64,000 bases of DNA from an uncultured Saprospiraceae bacterium. GTDB lineage: Bacteria > Bacteroidota > Bacteroidia > Chitinophagales > Saprospiraceae. Location of the stretch: the NCBI GenBank assembly GCA_937139495.1, contig CAKZQC010000013.1:150535-214534 (forward strand), given 5' to 3'. Made by a program: the position numbers and the translations under genes. Of the stretch, positions 29,500 to 38,710 are shown piece by piece. The notes under the pieces are model-generated. The model was not told the origin of the DNA, made no database searches, and saw only the letters and a list, made by a program, of their open reading frames with translations. Positions within the stretch are counted from its first letter, which is position 1; every line of letters starts with the position of its first letter.

Positions 29500-31230
29500 A
29501 TGGAAACACCGTTAAGAAGGTTTATAGGGTTATTGACTCTAGACAGAAAAGACATTGTATTAATATCCGTATATGCTTTTTTTGCAGGAATCATTAATTT
29601 GAGTATTCCGCTAGGGGTGCAAGCTATTATCAATATGATTGCCTTGGGGCAATCTTCTACATCATGGGTCATACTAACATTTGTAGTAGCGATAGGGACA
29701 GGAGTAGCGGGTGTCATGACCTTGCTACAGCATATTATCACCGAAGCGATACAACAACGAATTTTTACTAGGGCAGCTTTTGAGTTTGCTTACCGAATGC
29801 CTCGTTTGCAGATGGAAGCGATTACGGGACAATATGCTCCTGAGCTAGTCAATCGCTTTTTTGATACCCTGACCTTGCAGAAGGGTATGCCCAAAGTATT
29901 GGTAGATTTGCCAGCAGCAATATTACAGATATTGTTTGGGTTGCTGTTGTTAGCACTTTATCACCCTTTCTTCGTTTTCTTTGGTGGTGTATTGATTCTA
30001 TTGATTGTAACGGTAATCGTAAGTACTTACAATCCCGGCATGAAAACCAGTTTGATGGAGTCTAAGTACAAATATAAAGTAGCCTATTGGCTAGAAGAGC
30101 TAGGACGCACGATGGGGTCGTTCAAGTTGGCAGGCAGAACCAAATTGCCACTCGAAAAAACAGATGTATTGGTTGGTAACTACCTCAAACATCGTGTCAA
30201 GCACTTTAATATTTTCAGAATTCAGGTCGTTAGTGTCATTATTTTGAAAGTGATTGCTACGGCAGCACTGTTGTTTATTGGTGGCTTATTGGTTATGAAT
30301 AGCGAAATGAATATTGGGCAATTTGTCGCTTCAGAAATCATCATTATTATGATTTTGAGTTCTGTCGATAAGATTATAATGGGAATGGAGACGGTTTTTG
30401 ATGTATTGACGGCTACCGAAAAAATAGGACACGTCACGGACTTGCCGTTAGAAAGTACCGAAGGGTTGGACTTTTGCGAAATTCAGAAAGATAAGGGGAT
30501 TGGTATCAAACTACACAATTTGACTTACAATGCTACTTCTGGCGATTATAACCAAAATATACTCGAAGACATCAACCTGACGATTAGTCCGGGGGAACGG
30601 GTCTGTATTACAGGTATGAGTGCTTCGGGCAAGACCACCTTGCTCCGAATTATAATGGGCTGGTACGACAATATTACTTCGGGTACTATTTCGTACAATA
30701 ATATCCCCCGTAATAATATCAACATTGCAAGTTTGCGTTCTTATATAGGCGATTATGTAACAGAAGAGCATTTGTTTCATGGTACGCTAGGCGAAAATAT
30801 TTCGATGGGGCGCAAAAATATTAGTATCAACGAACTGATTGCGGTCTGCTACAAAGTAGGGTTGGGTGGATACCTCCAGACGCACCGCAAAGGACTAAAT
30901 ACGATGATTGCTTCCGATGGCGAAAACTTGCCACAGAGTGTTATCAAAAAAATAATTGTAGCACGTGCCATTATTGACAATCCGCACCTTATCGTAACAG
31001 AGTCGCTGCTTGATGGACTAAATGTTATTGACCGTCATAATATTACGAATCTATTAACGACACGCTCCGATCACTGGACGCTGGTGGCGGTTTCTAGGAG
31101 CGAGGAGTTAGCACGGATTTGTGATAAAATAATTGTGCTAGACAAAGGTAGAATTATATTTAATGGTCAACTAGAGCTGCTCAAAGAGCAACCCTATTAC
31201 AAAGACTTATTTGATGATATTGTCAAGTAA
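29500..31230 (+). CDS. ABC transporter permease-ATPase of a type I-like exporter, degenerate ATPase
   Basis: This 576-residue half-transporter has a TM domain (about residues 18-300, five to six helices) and a nucleotide-binding domain (about 345-570). It opens a three-gene operon with HlyD and TolC partners, the layout of type I secretion. Walker A is intact (GMSASGKTT, about 372-380). The ABC signature LSGGQ is replaced by LPQSV (about 477-481), Walker B reads HLIVTESLLDG with Thr for the aspartate, and the switch histidine is replaced by Ser (LVAVSRSEE). I recall related Bacteroidota exporters with similar LPxS and AVS sequences, so part of this may be family-wide, but the Walker B change looks additional. 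No N-terminal peptidase domain is present. Confidence 0.88.
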   Translation: METPLRRFIGLLTLDRKDIVLISVYAFFAGIINLSIPLGVQAIINMIALGQSSTSWVILTFVVAIGTGVAGVMTLLQHIITEAIQQRIFTRAAFEFAYRMPRLQMEAITGQYAPELVNRFFDTLTLQKGMPKVLVDLPAAILQILFGLLLLALYHPFFVFFGGVLILLIVTVIVSTYNPGMKTSLMESKYKYKVAYWLEELGRTMGSFKLAGRTKLPLEKTDVLVGNYLKHRVKHFNIFRIQVVSVIILKVIATAALLFIGGLLVMNSEMNIGQFVASEIIIIMILSSVDKIIMGMETVFDVLTATEKIGHVTDLPLESTEGLDFCEIQKDKGIGIKLHNLTYNATSGDYNQNILEDINLTISPGERVCITGMSASGKTTLLRIIMGWYDNITSGTISYNNIPRNNINIASLRSYIGDYVTEEHLFHGTLGENISMGRKNISINELIAVCYKVGLGGYLQTHRKGLNTMIASDGENLPQSVIKKIIVARAIIDNPHLIVTESLLDGLNVIDRHNITNLLTTRSDHWTLVAVSRSEELARICDKIIVLDKGRIIFNGQLELLKEQPYYKDLFDDIVK

Positions 31231-31288
31231 ATAAGCCATATTCTTTATCTAATTTTGTAGTTAATCGTTCAGGCAAACCCGATACAAT

Positions 31289-32659
31289 ATGCTCAATATA
31301 TCCGAAAATAAAATCGAAACAAATTACTTGCTAGAATATAGTGCTTTTGGCAAAATAATAAAGCTCAAACGTACCAGAAAACTATTGTACTGGTTGGCTC
31401 TATTTTTTATACTGTTTATCATCTTCTTGATGTTGCCTTGGACACAAAGCGTTTCTACCAAGGGGGTGGTCACTACATTGCGTCCCGAACATCGTCCACA
31501 AAGCGTGTATAGTACCATATCTGGTCGAGTAGATAAGTGGTTTGTTCGAGAAGGGGAAATGGTGCGTCAAGGAGATACTCTAGCGATATTGTCAGAAGTC
31601 AAAAGCGAATATTTTGACCCAAAATTATTGGAGCGTACGCAAGACCAAGTCAACGCCAAGACTTCGGCTAAAGCCGCTTATCAAGAAAAAGGTATTGCTC
31701 TTTCTGCTCAGTTGCAGGCGATGCAAGAAGCGTTGGTACTCAAGCTAGAACAAACAGAAAATAAAGTCCGCCAAAAACGACTAAAAGTAACTTCTGATAG
31801 TGCAGACTTGGCGCAAAGCAAGTTGGCATACCAAATCGCTGAACGTCAATATAATCGTACCGATACACTTTATCAACAAGGACTGAAATCACTGACAGAC
31901 TTGGAAGAAAAAAGGAACAAACTACAATCCACACAAGCTAAAGTAGTGAGTTACGAAAATAAGTATTTGACGACTCAAAACGAACTGATTAATACTAGAA
32001 TTGAGCTGGGTAATATACGCAGTATGTATGCCGACAAAATGGCAAAAGTCCGCTCAGAACAATCCAGTGCCTTATCTAGTGTATATGATGCCGAAAGCCA
32101 AGTATCGAAACTAGAAACTGCTTATTCTAATTATGAAAGAAGAGCTTCTTTTTACGTTATTTTGGCACCGCAAGATGGTTACATTGTCAAGATACACAAT
32201 AAGGGACTAGGCGAAATCATAAAAGAAGCAACGGCATTGTTAGATATTATGCCTTCGGGGGTAGAGTTGGCTATCTCTTCGTATGTATATCCGATGGATT
32301 ACCCATTGCTGCATATTGGAGAAAAAGTACGCTTTGTATTTGATGGTTGGCCTGCTTTTGTGTTTTCTGGCTGGCCCGAAAAATCGTATGGTACTTTTGG
32401 TGGTAGCATTATTGCTATTGATAATATTGCGAACGAAAAAGGTAAATATAGAGTCTTGATTTCGCCTGATAGCGATAGCGACTGGCCTCCCGGATTGAGA
32501 GTAGGTACAGGTACCAATGGACTGATTCTGTTGGAAGATGTACCTGTTTGGTACGAATTCTGGCGACAACTCAATGGTTTTCCGCCTAATTATTATAACG
32601 AAACGGAAGAGGAAGCTAAAATCAAAATGAAGGCTCCTGCCAATCATCTCAAAAAGTAA
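31289..32659 (+). CDS. HlyD-family membrane fusion protein
   Basis: This 456-residue periplasmic adaptor links the inner-membrane ABC protein to the TolC-like channel. There is one TM helix (about residues 36-54, LYWLALFFILFIIFLMLPW). A biotinyl-lipoyl-like half follows (STISGRVDKWFVREGEMVRQ, then GDTLAIL), a long alpha-hairpin with coiled-coil character (about 110-285), and the second lipoyl half (YVILAPQDGYIVKIHNKGLG). A beta-barrel region lies near residues 320-400 (GEKVRFVFDGWPAFVFSGWP). It starts 58 bp after the ABC gene and ends 8 bp before the TolC gene, consistent with one operon. Confidence 0.92.
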   Translation: MLNISENKIETNYLLEYSAFGKIIKLKRTRKLLYWLALFFILFIIFLMLPWTQSVSTKGVVTTLRPEHRPQSVYSTISGRVDKWFVREGEMVRQGDTLAILSEVKSEYFDPKLLERTQDQVNAKTSAKAAYQEKGIALSAQLQAMQEALVLKLEQTENKVRQKRLKVTSDSADLAQSKLAYQIAERQYNRTDTLYQQGLKSLTDLEEKRNKLQSTQAKVVSYENKYLTTQNELINTRIELGNIRSMYADKMAKVRSEQSSALSSVYDAESQVSKLETAYSNYERRASFYVILAPQDGYIVKIHNKGLGEIIKEATALLDIMPSGVELAISSYVYPMDYPLLHIGEKVRFVFDGWPAFVFSGWPEKSYGTFGGSIIAIDNIANEKGKYRVLISPDSDSDWPPGLRVGTGTNGLILLEDVPVWYEFWRQLNGFPPNYYNETEEEAKIKMKAPANHLKK

Positions 32660-32667
32660 TTATTGCC

Positions 32668-34092
32668 ATGAAATATTATTGTCTAGTAGTACTGTTGTGG
32701 GCGCTATTACTACAGCCTTTGACCGCACAGATTACCGATAGCACCATTACTTACGAGCAGTATTTGGCACAAGTATATGAGTATCATCCGATAGCTAAAC
32801 AAATCAATTTGCAGCGCAATGCGGCTCGACTAAAACTGGTGAAAGCACAAGCTGCTTTTGATCCCAATCTGAATGCTCAATGGGATTCTAAACAGTTTAA
32901 GGACAAAAGGTACTATGATGTACTCAATGCACATCTAGACGTACCCATTTGGAACGGTATAGCCGCAGAAGTAGGCTACAACTACAATGTAGGGTATTAC
33001 CTCAATCCTGAACACAAGGTGCCACAAGATGGGCAAGCTTATTTTGGTATCAAGGTATCCTTGCTCAAAGGACTATGGACTGACGACAGAAGGGTGAGTA
33101 TTCAACAAGCCAAATTGTTGGGGCAGTCTAGCGAAATTGATATTCAGTTGGCGCTTAATGACCTAATGTATGAGGCGGGCAAATCTTATTGGGATTGGAC
33201 GAAATCTTACAATCAATGGAAAATTACGAGCGAGTCGTTGGGCTTGCTTCAAGAGCAATTTGAAATCACTAAAAAATTAAGTAAGCAAGGCGATTTGCCA
33301 GCTATTGATACCCTCAAGGCATTTATACAAGTACAAGATCGTACGATATTGCTGCAGCAATATTTGTTGGAACTGCAAAACACGACGCGCAAAGCTTCCT
33401 TGTATTTGTGGGACAGTACGGCAGCTCCTTTAGAAATCAATCCAATGGCTACTTTTCCTGTCATACTGATCGCAAACAACGTAACACCGTTAGACGAAGA
33501 GGTATTAACCAGTCGATTGGCAGCAGCTGAGAATCACCCTTTCTTGCAATATTACGATTTTAAGATGCAGAGTTTGGCGATAGATCGCCGCCTCAAAATC
33601 AATAAATTACTGCCAAAGCTAGATGTAAAATATAACTTTTTGGCGACCGATCAATTTGCTTTCTATGAAGGAGAATATGGAGGACCTACCGAAAATTATA
33701 AGCTGGGAGTTAAATTTAGTGTACCGATATTTTTGCGAAAAGAACGCATGGATTTGCAACTCAATACGCTCAAACAGCGAGAAGTAGGTTATAGTATTAT
33801 TGCCAAAAAGCAAGATTTGCAAATTAAAATAGCCAACTATTTCAACGAAATACAGAGTTATGCCACACAGACGGAACTAACGGTGAGTATGGTTGCAAAT
33901 TACCAAACATTGCTAGAGGCAGAACGCACAAAATTTAACTTTGGTGAATCTTCTATTTTTTTGGTCAATACTAGAGAAAGTCAACTATTGGACGCTCGCC
34001 AAAAATTGGTCAAACAACAAATCAATTACTTGAAATCTAAAACAGCGTTCAGTTGGTCGGCGGCTAGTTTTGAGTATGGTGCTACCAATTAA
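32668..34092 (+). CDS. TolC-family outer-membrane efflux protein
   Basis: This 474-residue protein has a signal peptide (MKYYCLVVLLWALLLQPLTAQ) and two repeated TolC/OEP-type halves of long helices plus short barrel strands. Recognisable parts are the start of the first helix (YLAQVYEYHPIAKQINLQRN), the strand region LNAQWDSKQFKDKRYYDVLN, and FGESSIFLVNTRESQLLDAR near the end, a motif common in this family. It forms the outer-membrane exit duct. It is the last gene of the exporter operon; an AGACATGCTCTAAA repeat arm starts directly at its stop codon. Confidence 0.91.
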   Translation: MKYYCLVVLLWALLLQPLTAQITDSTITYEQYLAQVYEYHPIAKQINLQRNAARLKLVKAQAAFDPNLNAQWDSKQFKDKRYYDVLNAHLDVPIWNGIAAEVGYNYNVGYYLNPEHKVPQDGQAYFGIKVSLLKGLWTDDRRVSIQQAKLLGQSSEIDIQLALNDLMYEAGKSYWDWTKSYNQWKITSESLGLLQEQFEITKKLSKQGDLPAIDTLKAFIQVQDRTILLQQYLLELQNTTRKASLYLWDSTAAPLEINPMATFPVILIANNVTPLDEEVLTSRLAAAENHPFLQYYDFKMQSLAIDRRLKINKLLPKLDVKYNFLATDQFAFYEGEYGGPTENYKLGVKFSVPIFLRKERMDLQLNTLKQREVGYSIIAKKQDLQIKIANYFNEIQSYATQTELTVSMVANYQTLLEAERTKFNFGESSIFLVNTRESQLLDARQKLVKQQINYLKSKTAFSWSAASFEYGATN

Positions 34093-34105
34093 GACATGCT
34101 CTAAA
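34089..34105. repeat. Solo TTAAGACATGCTCTAAA motif
   Basis: This single arm of the AGAGCRTGTC palindrome family overlaps the TolC-like gene's stop codon and lies 45 bp before the PPK2 start. Confidence 0.5.
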
Positions 34106-34149
34106 TTGGCAGCATGCAGCGGCGAACAACTTTAATAAAAAAACAAATT

Positions 34150-34983
34150 ATGCCTGATAAAATAACACCTGAAGAACTCGAAAAAATAAACTCCAAAGAT
34201 GGATTGCTGAACTTGTTGCACAGCAAAAAGATAAACGTCAAAAAGCTACTCAAAACATTGACATACGAAGAGCAGCTCGAACAATTGCAAATAGAATTGC
34301 TCAACCTACAAGGGTGGGCAATGACAGAAGGAAAGCGAGTAGCTATTGTGCTAGAAGGGAGAGATGCCGCAGGCAAAGGCGGTACCATCAGACGGTTTAT
34401 AGAACATCTCAACCCTCGTTCGTTGCGCGTAGTGGCATTGCCCAAACCAACGGAAGAGGAGAGAGGGCAGTGGTATTTTCAGCGCTATATCAAGCAATTG
34501 CCCAACCCTGGTGAAATTGTATTTTTCGACAGAAGTTGGTACAATAGAGCGGTAGTTGAGCCTGTCAATGGGTTTTGTACTCCAACACAATACCAGCTTT
34601 TTCTGCACCAAGTAATTGACTTTGAACGAATGTTGCAAGAGTCAGGTATCATACTAATCAAGTTTTGGTTAGATACTTCCAAGGACGAGCAAGCAGAACG
34701 TTTTGAAGCACGTAGAGACAGTCCGCTCAAACGCTGGAAGTTTAGCCCTGTCGATGAAAAAGCACAAGAACTGTGGGACACCTATACCAAATATAGAGAT
34801 GTGATGTTTGAGAAAACACATACAATTCAAAACCCTTGGATTGTTGTAGAGGCTGACAATAAAAAGAAAGCAAGGCTTGGAGCTATTCAGCATGTATTGA
34901 GTACAATTGATTACGAAGGGAAAGGTAGTACTAGAGTAGATTTAGAGCCTGATCCTGATATTGTACATAAATTTTCATATTAA
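34150..34983 (+). CDS. ppk2: Polyphosphate kinase 2
   Basis: PPK2 enzymes phosphorylate nucleotides from polyphosphate. The 277-residue product has Walker A GRDAAGKGG (about residues 71-79), the downstream TIRRFIEHLNPRSLRVVALP, Walker B FFDRSWYNRAVVEPV, and the lid-region arginines (EARRDSPLKRWKFSPVD). The single-domain length fits class I or II; the GRDAAGKGG form and the WYFQRYIKQLP motif suit class I. The frame is open from 34114, but I chose the ATG at 34150 (MPDKITPEELEK) because it gives a normal N-terminus and clears the repeat arm. The next gene starts 7 bp downstream, suggesting cotranscription. Confidence 0.92.
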   Translation: MPDKITPEELEKINSKDGLLNLLHSKKINVKKLLKTLTYEEQLEQLQIELLNLQGWAMTEGKRVAIVLEGRDAAGKGGTIRRFIEHLNPRSLRVVALPKPTEEERGQWYFQRYIKQLPNPGEIVFFDRSWYNRAVVEPVNGFCTPTQYQLFLHQVIDFERMLQESGIILIKFWLDTSKDEQAERFEARRDSPLKRWKFSPVDEKAQELWDTYTKYRDVMFEKTHTIQNPWIVVEADNKKKARLGAIQHVLSTIDYEGKGSTRVDLEPDPDIVHKFSY

Positions 34984-34990
34984 TTTAATT

Positions 34991-35515
34991 ATGCATAAAA
35001 TATTTGAAACGAACAAAAAGGCAAATTTAAAATCAAGTTTATACGCTTTTGTGATCAATTGGGTGAAAACCTATCGCCAGACAGGTGGGCGGGTCTATTT
35101 TGTGTCTGCGGATAGGCAAGAAGTACATATTCACCTCAAATTGAGATGGGGAACACGAAACTATGTCGGGACTACGTTTGGCGGGAGTTTGAGTTCTGCA
35201 GCTGACCCTATCTATATGTTGGTGCTTATTCAGTTGTTGGGTAAATCGTATGTCGTTTGGGATAAATCAGCTAGTATACAGTTTAAGCGACCAGGTGACC
35301 AAACGTTGTATATGCGTTTTTTGGTAACAGACGAATTATTAAATCAAATAAAAGAAAGAGTCGCTAAAGAACAGGAGTTTGATTTGGAATTGCAAACAGA
35401 ATGGATAGACCGAACAGGTAAAATCTATGCGGTAGTATCCAAGACATTGTATATTGCCGATAAGGCATATTACAAACAGAAAAAAGAAAAGCGGTTAGTA
35501 CAAAAAAAAACTTAG
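34991..35515 (+). CDS. DUF4442-type hotdog-fold protein
   Basis: This 174-residue cytoplasmic protein matches DUF4442, a hotdog-fold family related to acyl-CoA thioesterases. The pattern is clear: a helix (LKSSLYAFVINWVKTYRQTG), then HLKLRWGTRNYVGTTFGGSL with the conserved N-x-V-G-T-x-F-G-G motif, and VWDKSASIQFKRPGDQTLYM. Enzymatic activity in this family is mostly unproven. The frame could begin at a TTG at 34961 inside ppk2, but the ATG at 34991 gives the usual N-terminus. It follows ppk2 by 7 bp. Confidence 0.85.
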   Translation: MHKIFETNKKANLKSSLYAFVINWVKTYRQTGGRVYFVSADRQEVHIHLKLRWGTRNYVGTTFGGSLSSAADPIYMLVLIQLLGKSYVVWDKSASIQFKRPGDQTLYMRFLVTDELLNQIKERVAKEQEFDLELQTEWIDRTGKIYAVVSKTLYIADKAYYKQKKEKRLVQKKT

Positions 35516-35527
35516 AACATCTGGTGT

Positions 35528-35574
35528 CCTAAGAGCATGTCCCAAATTATACTAATTTGAGACATGCTCTTAGG
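35528..35574. terminator. Bidirectional terminator built from the palindrome family
   Basis: CCTAAGAGCATGTCCCAAAT and its extension (35528-35549) pair with 35553-35574, closing a 3-nt loop with one mismatch. It lies between the convergent DUF4442 and aldehyde dehydrogenase genes. The stem carries the AGAGCATGTC motif found in the 205-455 element. Confidence 0.82.
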
Positions 35575-35603
35575 TTCTTTTGCCTTACAGAGTTAAGCAA
35601 CCT

Positions 35604-36971
35604 TTATTTGTTGACAACCAAACTTTTTTTGTTGACAAATTCAAGAATACCTTCTTTGCCGAGTTCTCTTCCTATACCTGATTTTTTGACACCACCAAAA
35701 GGGATACGAGGGTCCGAACGTAATACACCATTGATAGTGACAGCTCCAACTTCTAGTTGTAGGGCTACTTTTTTGGCTCTAGCACGACTCCCAGACCAGA
35801 CCGTAGCACCAAGTCCAAAAATAGAATCATTGGCAATACGAATCGCTTCGGCTGCATTTTCTACCTCAAAAAACAAAAAGACAGGACCAAAAAACTCCTC
35901 GCTATAAGCAGGCATATTAGGAGTGATATTGGATAACAGCATAGGGTGAAAATAATTAGTTCCTTTTTGATGTCCTCCGTCTATCTCAGAAACGGCACCC
36001 ATTTGTATTGAGCGATTGACTTGATCCTGCAACTCAATTGCCAAATCTTCTCTTGCCATAGCACTGATAGCGGTGTCCATATCCATAGGGTTGCCAATCT
36101 GGAGAGCGGCTATTTTTTCTTTGACCAATTCCTTGAATTTTTTAGCCACTTTTTTATCTACCAAAAACCGCTTGGCAGAAATGCAAGTTTGTCCGCTGTT
36201 ATATACTCTAGAGTCAACAGCAGCTTGAGCCGCACGATCCAAATCAGCGTCGTCCAATACCACAAACGGATCCGAACCACCTAACTCCAGTACCAGTCGT
36301 TTCATGTTTTTGCCCGTCAATTCGCCTACCGATTGTCCTGCTTTCATACTACCTGTTAGTGCCACGCCCTGTACGGTATCGTGTCCGATAATGTCAGCCA
36401 CCTGTGCTGTATCTATGATGACGTGCTGGAAAGTACCTGTCGGAAAACCTGCTTGCTGCATGATATCAGCTACCGCTTCGCCACAGCCTAACACATTAGA
36501 AGCGTGTTTGAGTATCGTGACATTGCCTGCCATGAGAGCAGGAATAATACAGCGGAATACTTGCCAAAAAGGAAAATTCCAAGGCATAATAGCAAACACA
36601 GTTCCGAGCGGTTGGTAAGCAATATAGCTTTCCTTGAATTGAGTTGAGATGTGTTGATCTGCCAAAAACTTAGCACCATTGTTAGCATAAAATTCGCAAA
36701 CTTTAGCACATTTTTCGATTTCGGCATTTGCCTGGCTAATAGGCTTGCCCATTTCTTGAATCATTATAGTAGCATATTTGTCAACATTTGCACGTAAAAT
36801 TTTAGCTACTTTTTTTATCAATTTGGCTCGCTGTTCATAGCTTGTTTTTTTCCATTCTTGATAAGCCTGCTGGCTAATTGTTAATACTTGTTGTAGTTCC
36901 TTGTCTGTAACCGTTTTGTAGGTTTGTATAGTTTGTTGTGTGACAGGATTGATAGAAGAAATGTTAGACAT
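35604..36971 (-). CDS. NAD(P)-dependent aldehyde dehydrogenase (succinate-semialdehyde type)
   Basis: This 455-residue ALDH-superfamily enzyme oxidises an aldehyde to its acid using NAD or NADP. It shows MPWNFPFWQVFRCIIPALMA (cofactor-site start), LTGSMKAGQSVG (nucleotide motif), the general-base glutamate in LVLELGGSDPF, the nucleophile cysteine in YNSGQTCISAKRF, and EEFFGPVFLFF. The QTCISAKRF and IPFGGVKKSGIGRE features point to the succinate-semialdehyde/GabD-like branch, but the substrate is not certain. I chose the ATG at 36971 (MSNISSINPVTQQTI); the frame extends 28 codons upstream with atypical sequence. A half-palindrome (36997-37009) lies 25 bp upstream of the start. Confidence 0.9.
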   Translation of the reverse strand: MSNISSINPVTQQTIQTYKTVTDKELQQVLTISQQAYQEWKKTSYEQRAKLIKKVAKILRANVDKYATIMIQEMGKPISQANAEIEKCAKVCEFYANNGAKFLADQHISTQFKESYIAYQPLGTVFAIMPWNFPFWQVFRCIIPALMAGNVTILKHASNVLGCGEAVADIMQQAGFPTGTFQHVIIDTAQVADIIGHDTVQGVALTGSMKAGQSVGELTGKNMKRLVLELGGSDPFVVLDDADLDRAAQAAVDSRVYNSGQTCISAKRFLVDKKVAKKFKELVKEKIAALQIGNPMDMDTAISAMAREDLAIELQDQVNRSIQMGAVSEIDGGHQKGTNYFHPMLLSNITPNMPAYSEEFFGPVFLFFEVENAAEAIRIANDSIFGLGATVWSGSRARAKKVALQLEVGAVTINGVLRSDPRIPFGGVKKSGIGRELGKEGILEFVNKKSLVVNK

Positions 36972-36996
36972 AGATTTATAGTTGTAAATATTAGGA

Positions 36997-37009
36997 GTAA
37001 TAACCTCTA
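36997..37009. repeat. Half-palindrome GTAATAACCTCTA
   Basis: This single arm of the TAGAGGTTATTAC family lies just upstream of the aldehyde dehydrogenase start codon. No partner arm was found. Confidence 0.5.
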
Positions 37010-37268
37010 GTGTGAGAATAGTGTGAGAAAAAAAATAAGAATTTTTTGTGTGCATACAAACGAAAAAAGTAGTTTTAATGATTTTTTTGTTAATTTAAAG
37101 TACTCGAATGCGTTTTTTTTGTTTTTTTGTAAGGTGGAGGTAACAAAATACCTGCAATTTTCATTATCAAATACAAAACAACTAAATAAGTTCGTTTTGT
37201 ATTCGTAATGCCCATAAAAAAATAAAGAGACACGATTCTCACTATCACAAAACTAACAATCCTACAAA

Positions 37269-37838
37269 ATGAAAAGTTTTAAAAATTTCCTACAATTTAG
37301 TTTTATCATCGCTATTGCTGCCTTGATGACTACCTCTTGTGCTACAGAACAAGCAGAACCAATTGCTTCTGTTGATGCTATGTCTAGTATGAATATACAA
37401 GAAGGTAAAACTACGCGTACTTTTAAGAAAAAAGTAGCGGCTAAAGAATATAATTATACTACAGTAGCAGAATTCAAAAGAGGACTCACCGATAAGCAAG
37501 ACCTCCAAGTATTGGCAGATTTGCAAGGCAAACAAGTCAACTTCGTAGTCATATATGATGCGATTGCTCCATGGGCGGACGTGTTTGGTCAAGGTAAAGT
37601 AACCAAAACAGGAGATGATAGATTGAATGGGTTGATGGAATCTTATGGACTAGACATTGTCAATCAATTTGAAATTGATGAAATAAGCGAAGGTTTTGTA
37701 TTGGAACCAAATGTAGTGTTAGAGAATGCAGTAGAGACCGCTCGTGAAATATCTATGGTAGAACACATATTGATGGTACAAGTCAAAGAAGTGCCTTCAG
37801 ATGCGACAGAAGCCGAAACAGCTGCTGCCAATAACTAG
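37269..37838 (+). CDS. Hypothetical lipoprotein
   Basis: This 189-residue protein has a type II signal peptide: a hydrophobic run (FLQFSFIIAIAALMTTSC) ending in a lipobox-like TTSC with the lipidated Cys at residue 24. The mature part has no family that I recognise. It contains a probable alpha/beta domain (LADLQGKQVNFVVIYDAIAP, then a helical VVLENAVETAREISMVEHIL). The tail is Ala/Glu-rich (ATEAETAAANN). The two flanking transcription units are unrelated, and a terminator follows immediately. Confidence 0.78.
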   Translation: MKSFKNFLQFSFIIAIAALMTTSCATEQAEPIASVDAMSSMNIQEGKTTRTFKKKVAAKEYNYTTVAEFKRGLTDKQDLQVLADLQGKQVNFVVIYDAIAPWADVFGQGKVTKTGDDRLNGLMESYGLDIVNQFEIDEISEGFVLEPNVVLENAVETAREISMVEHILMVQVKEVPSDATEAETAAANN

Positions 37839-37874
37839 TATTGACATAAAAAATAAGCTATATTTTTAGCACCC

Positions 37875-37918
37875 AAAAACCATTATTATCTATACCGAAG
37901 TAGATAATAATGGTTTTT
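37875..37918 (+). terminator. Terminator after the lipoprotein gene
   Basis: AAAAACCATTATTATCTA pairs with TAGATAATAATGGTTTTT around an 8-nt loop, ending in a T-run, 36 nt after the stop codon. Confidence 0.9.
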
Positions 37919-38068
37919 TATTTTGCTTTTTTAAACTTTTTTACTCAAAAAATGTTCGTTAACTATCATAGGTAGATCTGGCTAACCCGTAAGTTGAGAA
38001 CAAAACAACAGTCGGAAGGTCTCTTTTGGTACACAAAATAGAAGTATCACGCAAAAAAAAGACAACTA

Positions 38069-38599
38069 ATGAATACCCCTCTAGATATTTTGGAGTTTAT
38101 CTTTACGAATGAAGATAATGATTTGCATGATTTATCGAAAGATAAAATGGTGATGCTCGTTTTTTTGCGCCACTTTGGTTGTATGATTTGTAGAGAAGCA
38201 CTCAGCGACTTGGCAGAAATTCACTCCGAAATAGAAAAAAAAGATATAAAATTGGTCTTGATACACATGTCAGAATGTGGAGTAGCTGAAAAGTACTTCA
38301 AGAGGTATGATATCAATCAAGTAGAGCATGTTTCAGACCCCAATATGACATTATATGCTCATTTTGGACTTTTGCCTGGAACGACTAGCCAGCTATATGG
38401 TTTGAAACCATTGCCACGGATGATAAAAAATACAATGAAGTATGGGGTCACCGTGGACAAAAAACTAGGTGCTATCAAGCAAATGCCGGGTATCTTCTTG
38501 ATTAAGAATGGGGCAGTTGTCAAGCGATTTGCCCATGAGCATATCGCCGTACGACCAGATTATTTAGCTATGATAGCCCAAGCTCAGGCTAAACACTAA
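38069..38599 (+). CDS. Thioredoxin-fold peroxiredoxin-like protein, paralog 1
   Basis: This 176-residue cytoplasmic protein resembles the AhpC/TSA_2 (PRXL2/FAM213-like) group: a thioredoxin fold with VFLRHFGCMICREALSDLAE carrying a CxxC pair (Cys-Met-Ile-Cys). Next come LVLIHMSECGVAEKYFKRYD, VSDPNMTLYAHFGL, and a long insert leading to MPGIFLIKNGAVVKRF, the family's cis-Pro-like turn region. Such proteins are thiol-dependent oxidoreductases; the physiological substrate is unknown. A close paralog starts 111 bp downstream and a third small gene follows, so the three may be one unit. Confidence 0.85.
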   Translation: MNTPLDILEFIFTNEDNDLHDLSKDKMVMLVFLRHFGCMICREALSDLAEIHSEIEKKDIKLVLIHMSECGVAEKYFKRYDINQVEHVSDPNMTLYAHFGLLPGTTSQLYGLKPLPRMIKNTMKYGVTVDKKLGAIKQMPGIFLIKNGAVVKRFAHEHIAVRPDYLAMIAQAQAKH

Positions 38600-38710
38600 A
38601 TTAACCATCATTTTTTTGCGTAGTTCATTTTTTAGGGAGTCCTTTTTCTGAAAAAAAAGCACTATATTGCAGGGTTAATTTTGTACAATACTAAAAATAA
38701 TCTAACCTAC

